Positions 26,186 through 35,479 are shown, counted from the first letter of the stretch. The stretch: DNA of 64,000 bases from Abiotrophia sp965245735 (GCA_965245735.1 CBDFAX010000003.1:34222-98221), one strand, 5' to 3'. Notes: generated by a model from the letters alone, not told the origin. A program made the numbers and translations.

Positions 26186-27298
26186 TTACTTACAGATTTC
26201 TTCTAAAACTTGGACCAAGCGATCTGAGGCATCACGAATCCCTAATTCATAGGCTGAGCGAGCCATTTTTTCTAGGTTTTCTGGATCAGCCATCAGTTCT
26301 TGGATGGTCTCCACTAGGCTCGTCGCAGTCAAATCCGCTTGCTTAATCATACGAGCGGCTCCATGGTCTACAAGGGCCATAGCATTATGCTCCTGGTGGT
26401 TGTTGGTAACATAAGGACTTGGCACCAGAATGCTTGGCAAGCCTAATGCCGTTAATTCTGTTAAGCTAGTTGCCCCACTTCTACCGACCACTAGCTTAAT
26501 TTGGCGCAAGAGACTTGGCATATTGTCGATATAAGGCACTAGACGGACGTTAGCTGGCAGCTCTTCCTTGAGGCTTTGTCGCAATTCATCATAATGCACT
26601 CGACCTGTTGCCACAATAACTTGGTAGTCTTGTCCAGCAAAGGACGGAATAGCTTCAATGGCCGCTTGGTTAATGGCTGGCGCACCACGACTACCTCCAA
26701 AGACCAAGACGGTTGGAACTTGATCATCCAACTGGAATTGTTCAGAAAGGATGGTGTCCATTTTAGGTGTAGCCACTACTTCTTGGCCACGCGGATTCCC
26801 AGTTAAAATAATCTTGCTTTCTTGCCCCTTAAAGTCACTTTTCACTTCTTCAAAGCAGGTCGCAATCCGATTGACAAAACGGCTAAGGAATTTGTTAGTA
26901 ACTCCTGCCACACTATTTTGTTCATGAATTAAGCTTGGAATACCTAGACGGCTAGCTGCATAGAGGACTGGTGCACAGACATAACCTCCTGTCCCAATCA
27001 CCACATCTGGCTTAAAGTCCCGTAAGATCTTTTTAGCCTTGTGGACACTGGTTAACATAAGCCAAGCTGTCTTAAGGTTTTCAAGAGATAAAGAACGTTT
27101 TAAACCCTGGATCTCAACTGATTGAAAGGCTAGGCCTTCTTTTGCGACAATATCTGCCTCCAAGCCCTTCTTACTACCAACATAGAGGCACTCTACCTCC
27201 GGATATTTGGCTTTAATGACTTGATAGAGGGCGAGAGCTGGATAGATATGTCCACCTGTTCCGCCACCTGAAAGTACGATACGTTTAATTTCAGTCAT
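26186..27298 (-). CDS. murG: MurG, lipid II synthase
   Basis: MurG adds GlcNAc from UDP-GlcNAc to lipid I on the inner face of the membrane. Motifs are SGGGTGGHIYPALAL at the N terminus, GTGGYVCAPV, SLIHEQNSVAG, VFGGSRGA and the donor-site helix RSGATSLTELTALG. Length 370 is normal. It lies between murD and divIB; no ftsW or murB gene is found here, unlike in B. subtilis. Confidence 0.96.
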   Translation of the reverse strand: MTEIKRIVLSGGGTGGHIYPALALYQVIKAKYPEVECLYVGSKKGLEADIVAKEGLAFQSVEIQGLKRSLSLENLKTAWLMLTSVHKAKKILRDFKPDVVIGTGGYVCAPVLYAASRLGIPSLIHEQNSVAGVTNKFLSRFVNRIATCFEEVKSDFKGQESKIILTGNPRGQEVVATPKMDTILSEQFQLDDQVPTVLVFGGSRGAPAINQAAIEAIPSFAGQDYQVIVATGRVHYDELRQSLKEELPANVRLVPYIDNMPSLLRQIKLVVGRSGATSLTELTALGLPSILVPSPYVTNNHQEHNAMALVDHGAARMIKQADLTATSLVETIQELMADPENLEKMARSAYELGIRDASDRLVQVLEEICK

Positions 27299-27315
27299 GC
27301 TAGACTACCTCCCTT

Positions 27316-28707
27316 TTAGTCCTTATAAGGTTTTTCAGCCAGATAAGACTGGATCAAGTCCACAAAATGCTGACCCCGCACCTCAAAGTTAGCGAATTGA
27401 TCCCAACTTGCGCATGAAGGTGAGAATAAGACCACTTCTCCTGCTTGAGCAGCCTCATAGGCAGCCAAACTCGCTTGGTCTAAGTTTTCATAAAGATGAA
27501 TAGCTGGCACTCCAGCTTGTCGGAAAGCTCTAGCCATTTTTTCTTTACTTTCCCCATAGAGAAAGGCCTCTACAACATGCTCTAAGTGGGGGATTAAATC
27601 ATCGAATTCATTGCCTCGATCTAGGCCACCACCGATATAACGGATTGGTTGAGTAAAGCTCTTAAGAGCAGTAGTAGCTGCTACCATGTTGGTTGACTTA
27701 GAGTCATTGTAGAAGATACGACCCGCTGATTTAGCAATAGGTTGCAAGCGGTGAGGCATGCCAGCATAGGCACTCAACTCCGCTTGAATAGCTTGGTTGG
27801 AGACGCCTAGTAACTTGGCCACTGCAATTGCTGCCAGGGCATTTTGAACGTTATGATCACCAGGCACGCCAATTTGTGACACTTTGGCTACTTCCTCACC
27901 ACGGAAAAATAGAGCGTCCCCTTGGCGATAGGCACCCTGGGCCTGCACCTCAGGACTAGCTGGTAAATGGCTAAATGGCACCTGCTGGGCTTTAACCTGA
28001 CTGACATGCGAGCGAAGGGTTGGATCGGTGACATTATAGACCCAATAATCAGCAGCTGTTTGATTGGCAACTAATTTGAACTTAGCCGACTCATAACCTT
28101 CCTGATTACCATGATAATCCAGATGGGCTGAAGTTAGGTTGGTCATAACCGCAATACTTGGCCGGAACTTCTCGGTTCCCATCAATTGGAAGCTAGATAC
28201 TTCCATTACGATTACATCATCAGGGCTTGCTTGGTTAGCCGTAACAAGTGACGGCACCCCGATATTTCCTGCTAAACGAGCCTGACCTTGTAGCCGGTGC
28301 GCTAGCATTTGATGAATCCAACTGGTCGTGGTGGTCTTCCCATTACTTCCTGTCACGGCCACAATAGGACATGGCGCAATCCAAGAAGCTAGCTCAATAT
28401 CTGTATAGATAGGTAAGCCTCGTTTTTGGGCTTCCTCAATTAAAGGAACATTATACGGTATCCCAGGGTTTTTGACCATAAAATCAAAGTCCTGGTCTAA
28501 GAGTTCTAGCGGATGTCCGCCATCTACCACCTTAACACCTCTGTCCATAAGCAAATGGACCGACGAATCTTCTAGAAGATTTCCCCGGTCGTTTAAGGTT
28601 ACTTGTGCCCCTTGAGTTAAGAGATATTCAACGACAGAGCGTCCCGTCATAGCATAACCCATTACTAGCACTTTTTTATTTTTTAAATCTTGACCCATTT
28701 GTCCCAT
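27316..28707 (-). CDS. murD: MurD, UDP-MurNAc-L-alanine:D-glutamate ligase
   Basis: MurD adds D-glutamate to UDP-MurNAc-L-Ala. The ATP loop is AVTGSNGKTTTTSW, the Mur-ligase signatures MTNLTSAHLDYHG and YNDSKSTNMVA are present, and FSPSCASWDQFANFEVRG is the typical C-terminal motif. GGAG four bases before the ATG at 28707 supports 463 residues; a GTG four codons earlier would be the longest frame. It lies 21 bases after mraY. Confidence 0.95.
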   Translation of the reverse strand: MGQMGQDLKNKKVLVMGYAMTGRSVVEYLLTQGAQVTLNDRGNLLEDSSVHLLMDRGVKVVDGGHPLELLDQDFDFMVKNPGIPYNVPLIEEAQKRGLPIYTDIELASWIAPCPIVAVTGSNGKTTTTSWIHQMLAHRLQGQARLAGNIGVPSLVTANQASPDDVIVMEVSSFQLMGTEKFRPSIAVMTNLTSAHLDYHGNQEGYESAKFKLVANQTAADYWVYNVTDPTLRSHVSQVKAQQVPFSHLPASPEVQAQGAYRQGDALFFRGEEVAKVSQIGVPGDHNVQNALAAIAVAKLLGVSNQAIQAELSAYAGMPHRLQPIAKSAGRIFYNDSKSTNMVAATTALKSFTQPIRYIGGGLDRGNEFDDLIPHLEHVVEAFLYGESKEKMARAFRQAGVPAIHLYENLDQASLAAYEAAQAGEVVLFSPSCASWDQFANFEVRGQHFVDLIQSYLAEKPYKD

Positions 28708-28728
28708 TAAACTCCACACCTTATCTGA

Positions 28729-29679
28729 TTAGAATATGAAATAATAGCCTAACCCTGCTAAGAGGCCAACGAGCCAAAATACGGTCACAACTTTTTGTTC
28801 ACTCCAACCACTCATTTCAAAGTGATGGTGAATTGGGCTCATCTTGAAAATTCGTTTACCAGTTAGCTTGAAGGACGCTACTTGTAACATGACGCTGGCA
28901 GTTTCTACTACAAAGACAATCCCGACTAAGAGTAAGCTCCAAGGATTATTGACTAGGAGCGAAATCACTGCTAAACCAGCGCCTAAGGCCAAGGAACCCA
29001 CGTCCCCCATGAAAATCTTGGCCGGCTTTTTATTATAATATAAAAAGCCAATTAATGCACCTACTACCACCAAGCAGATCAAGGCTAAGGAAGCTTGCTT
29101 GCTCTTAAGCGCCATAGCTCCATAAACACCATAAGCGAAAATGTTTAAACCTGTTGCTAAGCCATCCAAACCATCTGTCAAGTTAACAGCATTGGAGAAA
29201 CCAGTAATCCAGATAAAGGCGAAAACACCAATCACAAGGGCGTTACTGATAAGGAAAGGCCCTAGGTTGAAGGCTAATTCCACCTTATTCAAAAGACCAA
29301 TTAAAACGATAATACCAGAAAAAATCAATTGGGTTAAGAATTTTTGACGTGGCGTCAAACCTTCATTTTGATGACGGAAGATACTAATAAAGTCATCGAT
29401 AAAGCCAATCCCACCGAATAACAAGAAGGTCAACAAGAGCATCCAGACACCGCCGTCTAGGAGTCGCAAGAGAGTAGCGGACCCTAAAAGGGTGACTAAA
29501 ATGGCCATAATAAAGACTGTTCCACCCATGGTCGGTGTCCCCGTCTTGACTTCATGCCACTTAGGACCTTCTTCACGGGTTGTCTGTCCAATCTTTCGAT
29601 AGTTAAAGTAGCCGATAAAGAACGGCATAATGATTACCGTGATTGCAAAACTCACGGCCATTGGCAATAGTAATTCCAT
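28729..29679 (-). CDS. mraY: MraY, phospho-MurNAc-pentapeptide translocase
   Basis: This integral membrane enzyme makes lipid I from UDP-MurNAc-pentapeptide and undecaprenyl phosphate. The protein is 316 residues with about ten hydrophobic segments. Catalytic motifs seen are GTPTMGG, FIDDFISI, NAVNLTDGLDGLA and MGDVGSLALG, plus the histidine-rich FKMSPIHHHFEM. It lies between murE and murD. Confidence 0.96.
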   Translation of the reverse strand: MELLLPMAVSFAITVIIMPFFIGYFNYRKIGQTTREEGPKWHEVKTGTPTMGGTVFIMAILVTLLGSATLLRLLDGGVWMLLLTFLLFGGIGFIDDFISIFRHQNEGLTPRQKFLTQLIFSGIIVLIGLLNKVELAFNLGPFLISNALVIGVFAFIWITGFSNAVNLTDGLDGLATGLNIFAYGVYGAMALKSKQASLALICLVVVGALIGFLYYNKKPAKIFMGDVGSLALGAGLAVISLLVNNPWSLLLVGIVFVVETASVMLQVASFKLTGKRIFKMSPIHHHFEMSGWSEQKVVTVFWLVGLLAGLGYYFIF

Positions 29680-29718
29680 CTCTCTCTTCCTCTCTGTTCA
29701 CTAGTTTGTCCGATATTC

Positions 29719-31209
29719 TTAGCCAAAGTGGCGGGACACTGCCGCCTCAATTTCAGTCACTTCATCATAAGGTAACTTGTCGTCACCAATAATCTGGTAG
29801 GGTTCGCTGCCCTTGCCAGCAAAGACCAATAAATCCCCTGCTTGCGCCTGAGAAATGACATAGTCAATGGCTTCCTTGCGATCTTCAATAACCTTATAAG
29901 GCACTTCATCGTGGTTACCAATTAATTCTGCACAAATTTTTGCCACAGGTTCATGTCGTGGATTATCGGCCGTGAAAATCACCCAATCCGAATATTCAAA
30001 GACCTTGTCCCCAATTTCCGGGCGCGCCCCACTATCGCGATTACCGCCACTGTGCCCAATAATGGTAACTAAGCGCTTAGGCTTCTGAGCCTTTAACTCC
30101 TGAAGCACACGTTCAATGGCATCTGGTGTGTGAGCAAAATCGACTACCACTTGGAATTCTTGTCCTAAATCTAGTCTTTGCATCCGACCCTCAACCCCAC
30201 CAAAGTTGAGCATTAAATCAACTACTGTTTGAGGTTGGACATGATAATAGTCTACCAAGCAAAGAAAGGCCGCCATAAAGTTGGCTACATTGTAGGCGCC
30301 AAGCATAGGGCTAACAACTTGATAGGCCTGATTGCGATAATGCAGCCTGAAGGTTTGGTTACCATCCTTAACTGCTAGTTGGTCAGCATATACGCTAGCT
30401 TTAGGATCTTCAAGACTATAAGTCAAAACATCCGCTGAAGTTGCTTGCATCATAATGGAAGCATAAGGATCATCCGCATTGATGATAGCAAGCCTTGGTC
30501 CCTCACCAGCAAACTTTTGTCCTAGTTGGGCAAAGAGCAAGGACTTAGCATAGGCATAGCCTTCCATGGTTTTATGGAAATCTAGGTGTTCCCGAGTTAA
30601 GTTAGTGAAGATCGCACAGTCAATATCCGTTGCCCAAAGTCGCCCCAAGGCTAAGGCATGAGAAGAGGCTTCAATTAGAGCATCCTGACAGCCTACCGAT
30701 ACCATTTCAGCAAATAATTGTTGAAGGGCTAAGGCATTTGGCGTCGTGTTGATGGACGGATAATAAGTCTGATCCACCTTATAATGTAGGGTCCCAATGA
30801 GCCCTGTCTTATGCCCTAATTGCATGAGCAAATCACTAATAAGACTAGAAATGGTTGTTTTACCATTAGTCCCGGTGACTGCTACCACATTAAGATGCTC
30901 GGTAGGTCGACCAAAAAACTGATTAGCTAACAAGGCTTGTGCTCGGAAGGTAGAAGGAACCAAGAAAAAGCTTAATGGGTAGTCTTGCCAATTTTCAGGC
31001 AGGACTTCTACCACCATAAGCTTAGCCCCAGCTGCTGCTACTTGATCTACAGCAGTGTGACCGTCAAATTGTAGGCCCTTAATGGCAACAAAGGCACAAC
31101 CAGGCACTAATTTACGTGTATCGTTAACTAGTTGCGTGATTTCCCCTTTGATTTCTGGGCCATACAATTGACCACTAGGAACTGCTCTTAGTAAGTCTTC
31201 TACTTGCAT
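29719..31209 (-). CDS. murE: MurE ligase with a DNPR motif
   Basis: MurE adds the third amino acid of the stem peptide to UDP-MurNAc-L-Ala-D-Glu. The ATP loop is AVTGTNGKTTISSL, and the central-domain motifs TNLTREHLDFH and NINADDP-like IINADDPYA are present. The C-terminal substrate motif is DNPRHEP. In well-studied MurE enzymes DNPR marks meso-diaminopimelate specificity, whereas lysine enzymes have other sequences. This predicts DAP-type peptidoglycan, or an exception to the rule. The carbamylated-lysine region appears normal. Length 496. It lies between the penicillin-binding protein gene and mraY. Confidence 0.92.
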   Translation of the reverse strand: MQVEDLLRAVPSGQLYGPEIKGEITQLVNDTRKLVPGCAFVAIKGLQFDGHTAVDQVAAAGAKLMVVEVLPENWQDYPLSFFLVPSTFRAQALLANQFFGRPTEHLNVVAVTGTNGKTTISSLISDLLMQLGHKTGLIGTLHYKVDQTYYPSINTTPNALALQQLFAEMVSVGCQDALIEASSHALALGRLWATDIDCAIFTNLTREHLDFHKTMEGYAYAKSLLFAQLGQKFAGEGPRLAIINADDPYASIMMQATSADVLTYSLEDPKASVYADQLAVKDGNQTFRLHYRNQAYQVVSPMLGAYNVANFMAAFLCLVDYYHVQPQTVVDLMLNFGGVEGRMQRLDLGQEFQVVVDFAHTPDAIERVLQELKAQKPKRLVTIIGHSGGNRDSGARPEIGDKVFEYSDWVIFTADNPRHEPVAKICAELIGNHDEVPYKVIEDRKEAIDYVISQAQAGDLLVFAGKGSEPYQIIGDDKLPYDEVTEIEAAVSRHFG

Positions 31210-31228
31210 CCTATGTCCTTCTTTCTTC

Positions 31229-32926
31229 TTATGGTTTCACCATAATATATTCAATATAGTCATTAAAGAGTTTACCTAAAATCTGTGATCCGATAAGTCC
31301 ATGGTCTTGTTGTGGCCGCTTCATGGCCATATAGAGCATGTATTTAGGATTATCTGCCGGGAAGAAAGTTACCACTGAGTGATAGTAGTCATTGGCTCCC
31401 GTTAGATAGCCTGAACCATTAGGATCTGCGATTTGGGCGGTCCCAGTCTTAGCCGCAACCTTTACATATGGGTTACGGAAGGAGACTGCGGTCCCATAAG
31501 GCTTCTCAACCGTGTCCACCATAAGTTGGAGAACATGATTGGCTGCTTCCTTGGAAATTGGCTTACCTAAGACACGGGATTGGAATTCACCTGCAGAATC
31601 CAGTCCTTGAACCACCTGGACTTTGAGCATTTGGCCCTGATTCCCTATACTACTATAGGCTTGTAAGAGTTGAATAGGCGTAGCGGAGAAACCTTGGCCA
31701 AAGCCACTCATAATTCGTGAAACTGGGTTATCAAATTGGAAGTTACCAGTTGTTTCATTTTCAAGGCCGAAGTCAGTCCCTTTGCCGAAGCCAAAGTCGC
31801 CTAACTTTTTGACCCACTCTTGGTCTCCCATTCGGTTAACCAGATTGACCATGGCCACGTTACTAGAACGTGCCAAGCCTTCTTCAAAACTAATCTGCCC
31901 CCAACCTACTTTGTTATAGTCCTTAACCACTTGGTCGTAGACTTGGATGGAGCCTGATTGATAGAGTTCACCTGGTTTATAGAGTTGACGGTCATAGGCT
32001 ACCGACATGGTCAAAATCTTAATAGTTGAACCTGGTTCATAGGCTTCTTCCACCATCAAGTTCTTCCATTCTGCCTCAATACCTTCACGACTATTGAGGT
32101 TAAAGCTTGGACGTTGAGAAGCCGCTACTAGCTTACCAGTTTTGGCTTCCACCAAATAGGCTTGCAAAGCTTCCGGTTGGTAAGTCATTTGGTATTGGGT
32201 CATTAATTCTTCTAATTTGTTTTGTAGACGTGAGTCTAAGGTTAGATGCAAATCCTTGCCAATTAATTGACGAGTCGAAGACTGGTTGCTATCTTGACCG
32301 CTAAGACTGACATTATAGGCAGCTTCTAGCCCCAGTTTACCCTCTAGGACTTGAGCACTTAAAGGTTGATCCTCTTCCTTAGCCGCTGCCGTCGCATAGC
32401 CAATCAGGTGGGATGCATAGACATCATTCACATATTTACGTGTCGTTTCGCTGACAAAAACTAAGCCTGGTAGATTTTCGGCCTCAATGGCCTTTTTAGT
32501 TTCAGCTGACAAATGTTGACCGGCATTTCCAAACTCGACTTGATAGACATTGTTTTGAGTCAGTTGAGCTAAAATCTTATCGCGATCTAAGCCCAAATGC
32601 TTAGCCAAAGCTTTGGCCGTCACATCAGGGTCTTTGACAAGGTTAGTGTCTCCCCAATCGCTTCGAAGTACCGCAAAAAGAGAATAAGAAGTAGTATCCA
32701 TGGCAATAGGGTTCCCTTGTTGGTCAAAGATACTCCCCCGCCTTGCCTCGGTAATACTACTTCTCTTGGTCCCTGTTTCATGGTAGGCAGTTAAATCCTG
32801 CCCATTACTTGTTTTGAAAAGGCTAATTTGGGTGAAACGAAAAATTGCGATACTTGCTAATCCAGCAAGGAGGATTGCCAAGAATCTGAGATTACGTTGA
32901 ATCATTTGATTATTTGGTTGACTCAT
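31229..32926 (-). CDS. pbp2X: Division-specific class B penicillin-binding protein (PBP2x/FtsI)
   Basis: This transpeptidase crosslinks septal peptidoglycan. One N-terminal membrane anchor (about 13-30) is followed by the dimerisation domain with RGSIFDQQGNPIAMD. The transpeptidase domain has EPGSTIKIL (active Ser with Lys three residues on), SSNVAM and AAKTGTAQ. At 565 residues it ends soon after the catalytic domain and lacks the C-terminal PASTA repeats of streptococcal PBP2x (about 750 residues). The gene overlaps ftsL by four bases (ATGA), suggesting coupled translation. Confidence 0.92.
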   Translation of the reverse strand: MSQPNNQMIQRNLRFLAILLAGLASIAIFRFTQISLFKTSNGQDLTAYHETGTKRSSITEARRGSIFDQQGNPIAMDTTSYSLFAVLRSDWGDTNLVKDPDVTAKALAKHLGLDRDKILAQLTQNNVYQVEFGNAGQHLSAETKKAIEAENLPGLVFVSETTRKYVNDVYASHLIGYATAAAKEEDQPLSAQVLEGKLGLEAAYNVSLSGQDSNQSSTRQLIGKDLHLTLDSRLQNKLEELMTQYQMTYQPEALQAYLVEAKTGKLVAASQRPSFNLNSREGIEAEWKNLMVEEAYEPGSTIKILTMSVAYDRQLYKPGELYQSGSIQVYDQVVKDYNKVGWGQISFEEGLARSSNVAMVNLVNRMGDQEWVKKLGDFGFGKGTDFGLENETTGNFQFDNPVSRIMSGFGQGFSATPIQLLQAYSSIGNQGQMLKVQVVQGLDSAGEFQSRVLGKPISKEAANHVLQLMVDTVEKPYGTAVSFRNPYVKVAAKTGTAQIADPNGSGYLTGANDYYHSVVTFFPADNPKYMLYMAMKRPQQDHGLIGSQILGKLFNDYIEYIMVKP

Positions 32927-33384
32927 GGCTTAGTCAAATCCTTCACACTATCTTGGCGGACCTTCATTCCTTGCTTTTCAGCCGCTTGTTTAATGTTATC
33001 GTATTTATATTGTTCCGTCATTTGGTCACGCATGACATCTGTCTGTTTCTGTAACTCTAAGGTTTGTTGCATCATCTCTTGGCTAGAACGTTGAATAGAT
33101 TGAGTCTTGGACTGCATAATAAGATTAACAAAGACACTACCCACCACAACCAAAAAGGTTAACATGAGCAAGAAAACCTCATAACGACTGAGTCTCAAAG
33201 CACCCACTCTGCTTTTAGTTTGACTACCCACTTTAGGACGACTAACTAAATCAGGCGCACCTAATACTGGACTGTCATCAATTGCCGCACTGGTCGCTAA
33301 AGGCGGCTCTGGGCTTGCCACTTGGCGGTAACGAGCCTGAGAACTGCGCTTAAAATATTGTTCGCTTGTTACTGTTTCAGCCAA
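32923..33384 (-). CDS. ftsL: Cell division protein FtsL
   Basis: This bitopic protein partners DivIB and DivIC. An N-terminal cytoplasmic region of about 70 residues precedes one membrane segment (about 70-88), then an external coiled coil with many Gln and Met (QSIQRSSQEMMQQTLELQ). It ends with the pattern AAEKQGMKV seen in FtsL/FtsB proteins. At 153 residues it is a little longer than average. FtsL is poorly conserved, so the call rests on topology and place between rsmH and the PBP gene. Confidence 0.88.
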   Translation of the reverse strand: MAETVTSEQYFKRSSQARYRQVASPEPPLATSAAIDDSPVLGAPDLVSRPKVGSQTKSRVGALRLSRYEVFLLMLTFLVVVGSVFVNLIMQSKTQSIQRSSQEMMQQTLELQKQTDVMRDQMTEQYKYDNIKQAAEKQGMKVRQDSVKDLTKP

Positions 33385-33424
33385 TGGTATCCCTTCTTTC
33401 TTTTTCTAATTCTTGCTTTTTTAT

Positions 33425-34369
33425 CTATGAATTCTTGCGGAGGATGCGCAACTTAGCGCTCCGCGAACGATTGTTGGCCTCTAATTCTTCTGGACTGGCT
33501 ACAATCGGTTTGCGATTGACCAAGGCATAAGGCGCCTGCATCTGGCCAGGCAAAACGGGTAAGCCCCGAGGCACTTCTGGCCCTTGACTTACTTCTTTGA
33601 ATAATTGCTTAACTAAGCGATCTTCCAAGGAATGGAAGGTGATAACGCTAATACGCCCCTCTGGTTTCAAAAGGGCCAGCGCCTGCTCCAGTGAATCCTC
33701 GACCGCCCCCAACTCATCGTTGACAGCAATTCGAATGGCCTGGAAACTACGTTTTGCTGGATGCCCACCCGTACGACGGGTAGCAGCAGGAATGGCCATT
33801 TTGACAATTTCTGCTAATTCAGTCGTTGTCTCGATAGGTCGCTGAGCACGTCTTTCTTCAATAGCACGTGCAATACGCTTGGCAAACTTCTCTTCCCCAT
33901 AACGATAGAGAATGTGCACCAAGTCTTCATAAGGCCAGTCATTGACAACCTCATAGGCACTTAAGGCCTGTTCTTGGTTCATCCGCATATCTAGACGAGC
34001 TTCTTGACCATAACTAAAGCCACGCTCGGCCACATCAAGTTGTGGCGAAGACACTCCTAGGTCATAGTAAATCCCGTCCACTTGGTCAATACCAAGTGCC
34101 TCTAAAGCCTGCTTCAAATGACGGAAGTTTTGGTGAATAAAGGTGACTTGGCCTTTTTCAACATAGTCTGCCAATTTAAGTTTGGCATTGTTAATGGCCG
34201 TCATATCCTGGTCGAAGGCATAGAGATGCCCTTGAGGTCCTAGTTGGTCCAGTAAATACTGGGCATGACCAGCTCCCCCTAAGGTGCAATCAACATAGAC
34301 GCCGTCTGGCTTGATATCCAAACCATCAACGGTTTCATGCAAGAGCACCGTCTCATGTTTAAATTCCAT
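33425..34369 (-). CDS. rsmH: 16S rRNA m4C1402 methyltransferase RsmH (MraW)
   Basis: RsmH methylates N4 of C1402 in 16S rRNA using SAM. Motifs include HETVLLHETVDGL at the N terminus, YVDCTLGGAGHAQYLL for SAM binding, YDLGVSSPQLD and TGGHPAKRSFQAIRIAVN. FHSLEDRLVK is near the end. The ATG at 34369 (314 residues) matches the family start (MEFKHETVLL). A longer frame from a TTG overlaps mraZ. The gene order mraZ-rsmH-ftsL-PBP is conserved across Firmicutes. Confidence 0.95.
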   Translation of the reverse strand: MEFKHETVLLHETVDGLDIKPDGVYVDCTLGGAGHAQYLLDQLGPQGHLYAFDQDMTAINNAKLKLADYVEKGQVTFIHQNFRHLKQALEALGIDQVDGIYYDLGVSSPQLDVAERGFSYGQEARLDMRMNQEQALSAYEVVNDWPYEDLVHILYRYGEEKFAKRIARAIEERRAQRPIETTTELAEIVKMAIPAATRRTGGHPAKRSFQAIRIAVNDELGAVEDSLEQALALLKPEGRISVITFHSLEDRLVKQLFKEVSQGPEVPRGLPVLPGQMQAPYALVNRKPIVASPEELEANNRSRSAKLRILRKNS

Positions 34370-34382
34370 TGTCTTCACTCCA

Positions 34383-34814
34383 TCACAGGTCAAAATCCAT
34401 CATACCTTCAGCAATTGCTTCATAATTTTCTTCGGCGTCACCGACAAATTCATCCCAACGTTCGCTGCTCCAAATTTCGATGCGATCAGAAACACCAATG
34501 ACACGGCATTCCTTATCAATCTTAGCGTAGTCAAGAAGCGTCTGTGGCAAGTTAATCCGACCCTGCTTGTCAATTTCTACTTCAGTGGCAGCTGAATAGA
34601 AGAAGCGGGCGAATTGCCGAGCATCTTTTTTCATAAGGTTGAGTTTCTTTAATTTTTCTTCTTGCACGGCCCAGTTTTCCATAGGGTATCCGAACAAGCA
34701 GCCATCCAAGCCCCGGGTAACCACGAATTGGCCACCTAATTCAGGCCTAAATTTAGCAGGCATAGTCAATCGCCCTTTGGCATCAATATTATGTTGAAAT
34801 TCTCCAATTAACAC
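34383..34814 (-). CDS. mraZ: Transcriptional regulator MraZ
   Basis: MraZ is the AbrB-like DNA-binding protein that controls the dcw operon. Two copies of the SpoVT/AbrB-type fold are seen, beginning GEFQHNIDAKGRLTMPAKFR and DKQGRINLPQ. The start is the GTG at 34814, with GGAGGTG about nine bases upstream. This gives 143 residues, the usual MraZ length. Four boxes at exact 10-base spacing lie upstream and overlap its promoter, so autoregulation is expected. Confidence 0.93.
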   Translation of the reverse strand: MLIGEFQHNIDAKGRLTMPAKFRPELGGQFVVTRGLDGCLFGYPMENWAVQEEKLKKLNLMKKDARQFARFFYSAATEVEIDKQGRINLPQTLLDYAKIDKECRVIGVSDRIEIWSSERWDEFVGDAEENYEAIAEGMMDFDL

Positions 34815-34843
34815 GATTGCATACACCTCCCATGATAGCTTAC

Positions 34844-34877
34844 CCATATTCTACCACATCCCACCACTTTTCACCAC
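34844..34877 (-). promoter_or_regulatory. MraZ-box array over the mraZ promoter
   Basis: On the minus strand, GTGG begins every 10 bases (plus CCAC at 34874-34877, 34864-34867 and 34854-34857). A fourth member is ATGG (CCAT at 34844-34847). The -10 element TAGAAT (plus 34848-34853) lies between the last two. Known MraZ proteins bind short G-rich direct repeats at this spacing before their own gene, so this is very likely the MraZ operator. Confidence 0.8.
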
Positions 34878-34902
34878 CTATTCTTGTAAAATTCATAAAA
34901 AA

Positions 34903-34929
34903 AAGCCCGCCAGAAAACTAGCGGCGCTT
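34903..34929 (-). terminator. Terminator between the DUF3397 gene and mraZ
   Basis: AAGCGCCGCTAG pairs imperfectly with CTGGCGGGCTT, followed on the minus strand by a run of eight T. It separates the DUF3397 gene from the mraZ operon. Confidence 0.75.
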
Positions 34930-34960
34930 AAAAAGCTTATTATATCAAGGTTTTCTCCAG

Positions 34961-34985
34961 GTGGGGATGAGTGGTGGAAAGGTGG
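34961..34985 (+). repeat. Second GTGG array, facing away from mraZ
   Basis: On the plus strand GTGG occurs at 34961, 34971 and 34982, plus an overlapping copy at 34974. It resembles the MraZ-box array but is in the opposite orientation, 84 bases further upstream. It lies in the 3' untranslated part of the DUF3397 gene. Confidence 0.5.
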
Positions 34986-34995
34986 GGGATTTTCC

Positions 34996-35373
34996 CTAGA
35001 GTAGCCACAAGCTAGCAATGCGAAGCAGCATGAGCCCTAATAGCATGCTAGAAAAGGATAGGAAGACGACTCGACTAGCCTGGTGAAGGTAGCGACGGTA
35101 ACTAAAAACGTCAATCCGTCGAATATAGTCGTAGAGGTGGACTACTAAAATAATCAAGGTCAGATAGAGGGTCAAAAGCCCCAAACTGAAGCCAAAGATA
35201 AAGCTACTGAAGCCATGAATCAAGACCCACCACATGGGGAGGAGCATTTCAGCGAGAGAAAACTTGTAGAAGGCAAACGAAGCCATCGCTTCGCGGAAAA
35301 AGCGATCAAATAAAATGACATATACAATTGGTAATAAATATAATAGCACTTCCCGCCAATCAAATGGATACAC
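34996..35373 (-). CDS. DUF3397 family membrane protein
   Basis: This 125-residue protein has four hydrophobic segments (about 8-24, 45-62, 64-82 and 100-122) and short charged loops such as RRIDVFSYRR. Size, topology and place directly before mraZ agree with DUF3397, a family of unknown function seen at this position in Lactobacillales. A terminator separates it from mraZ. No catalytic residues are evident. Confidence 0.7.
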   Translation of the reverse strand: MYPFDWREVLLYLLPIVYVILFDRFFREAMASFAFYKFSLAEMLLPMWWVLIHGFSSFIFGFSLGLLTLYLTLIILVVHLYDYIRRIDVFSYRRYLHQASRVVFLSFSSMLLGLMLLRIASLWLL

Positions 35374-35479
35374 GACTTCACCCCCTCATTCCCCTTATTA
35401 TAGCACGTAATCTCGCCCTTGCCTATCCCTAGTCCTAAGCCTAAGAACTTGAAAAATAGTCTCGCCAACATATAAAAAA

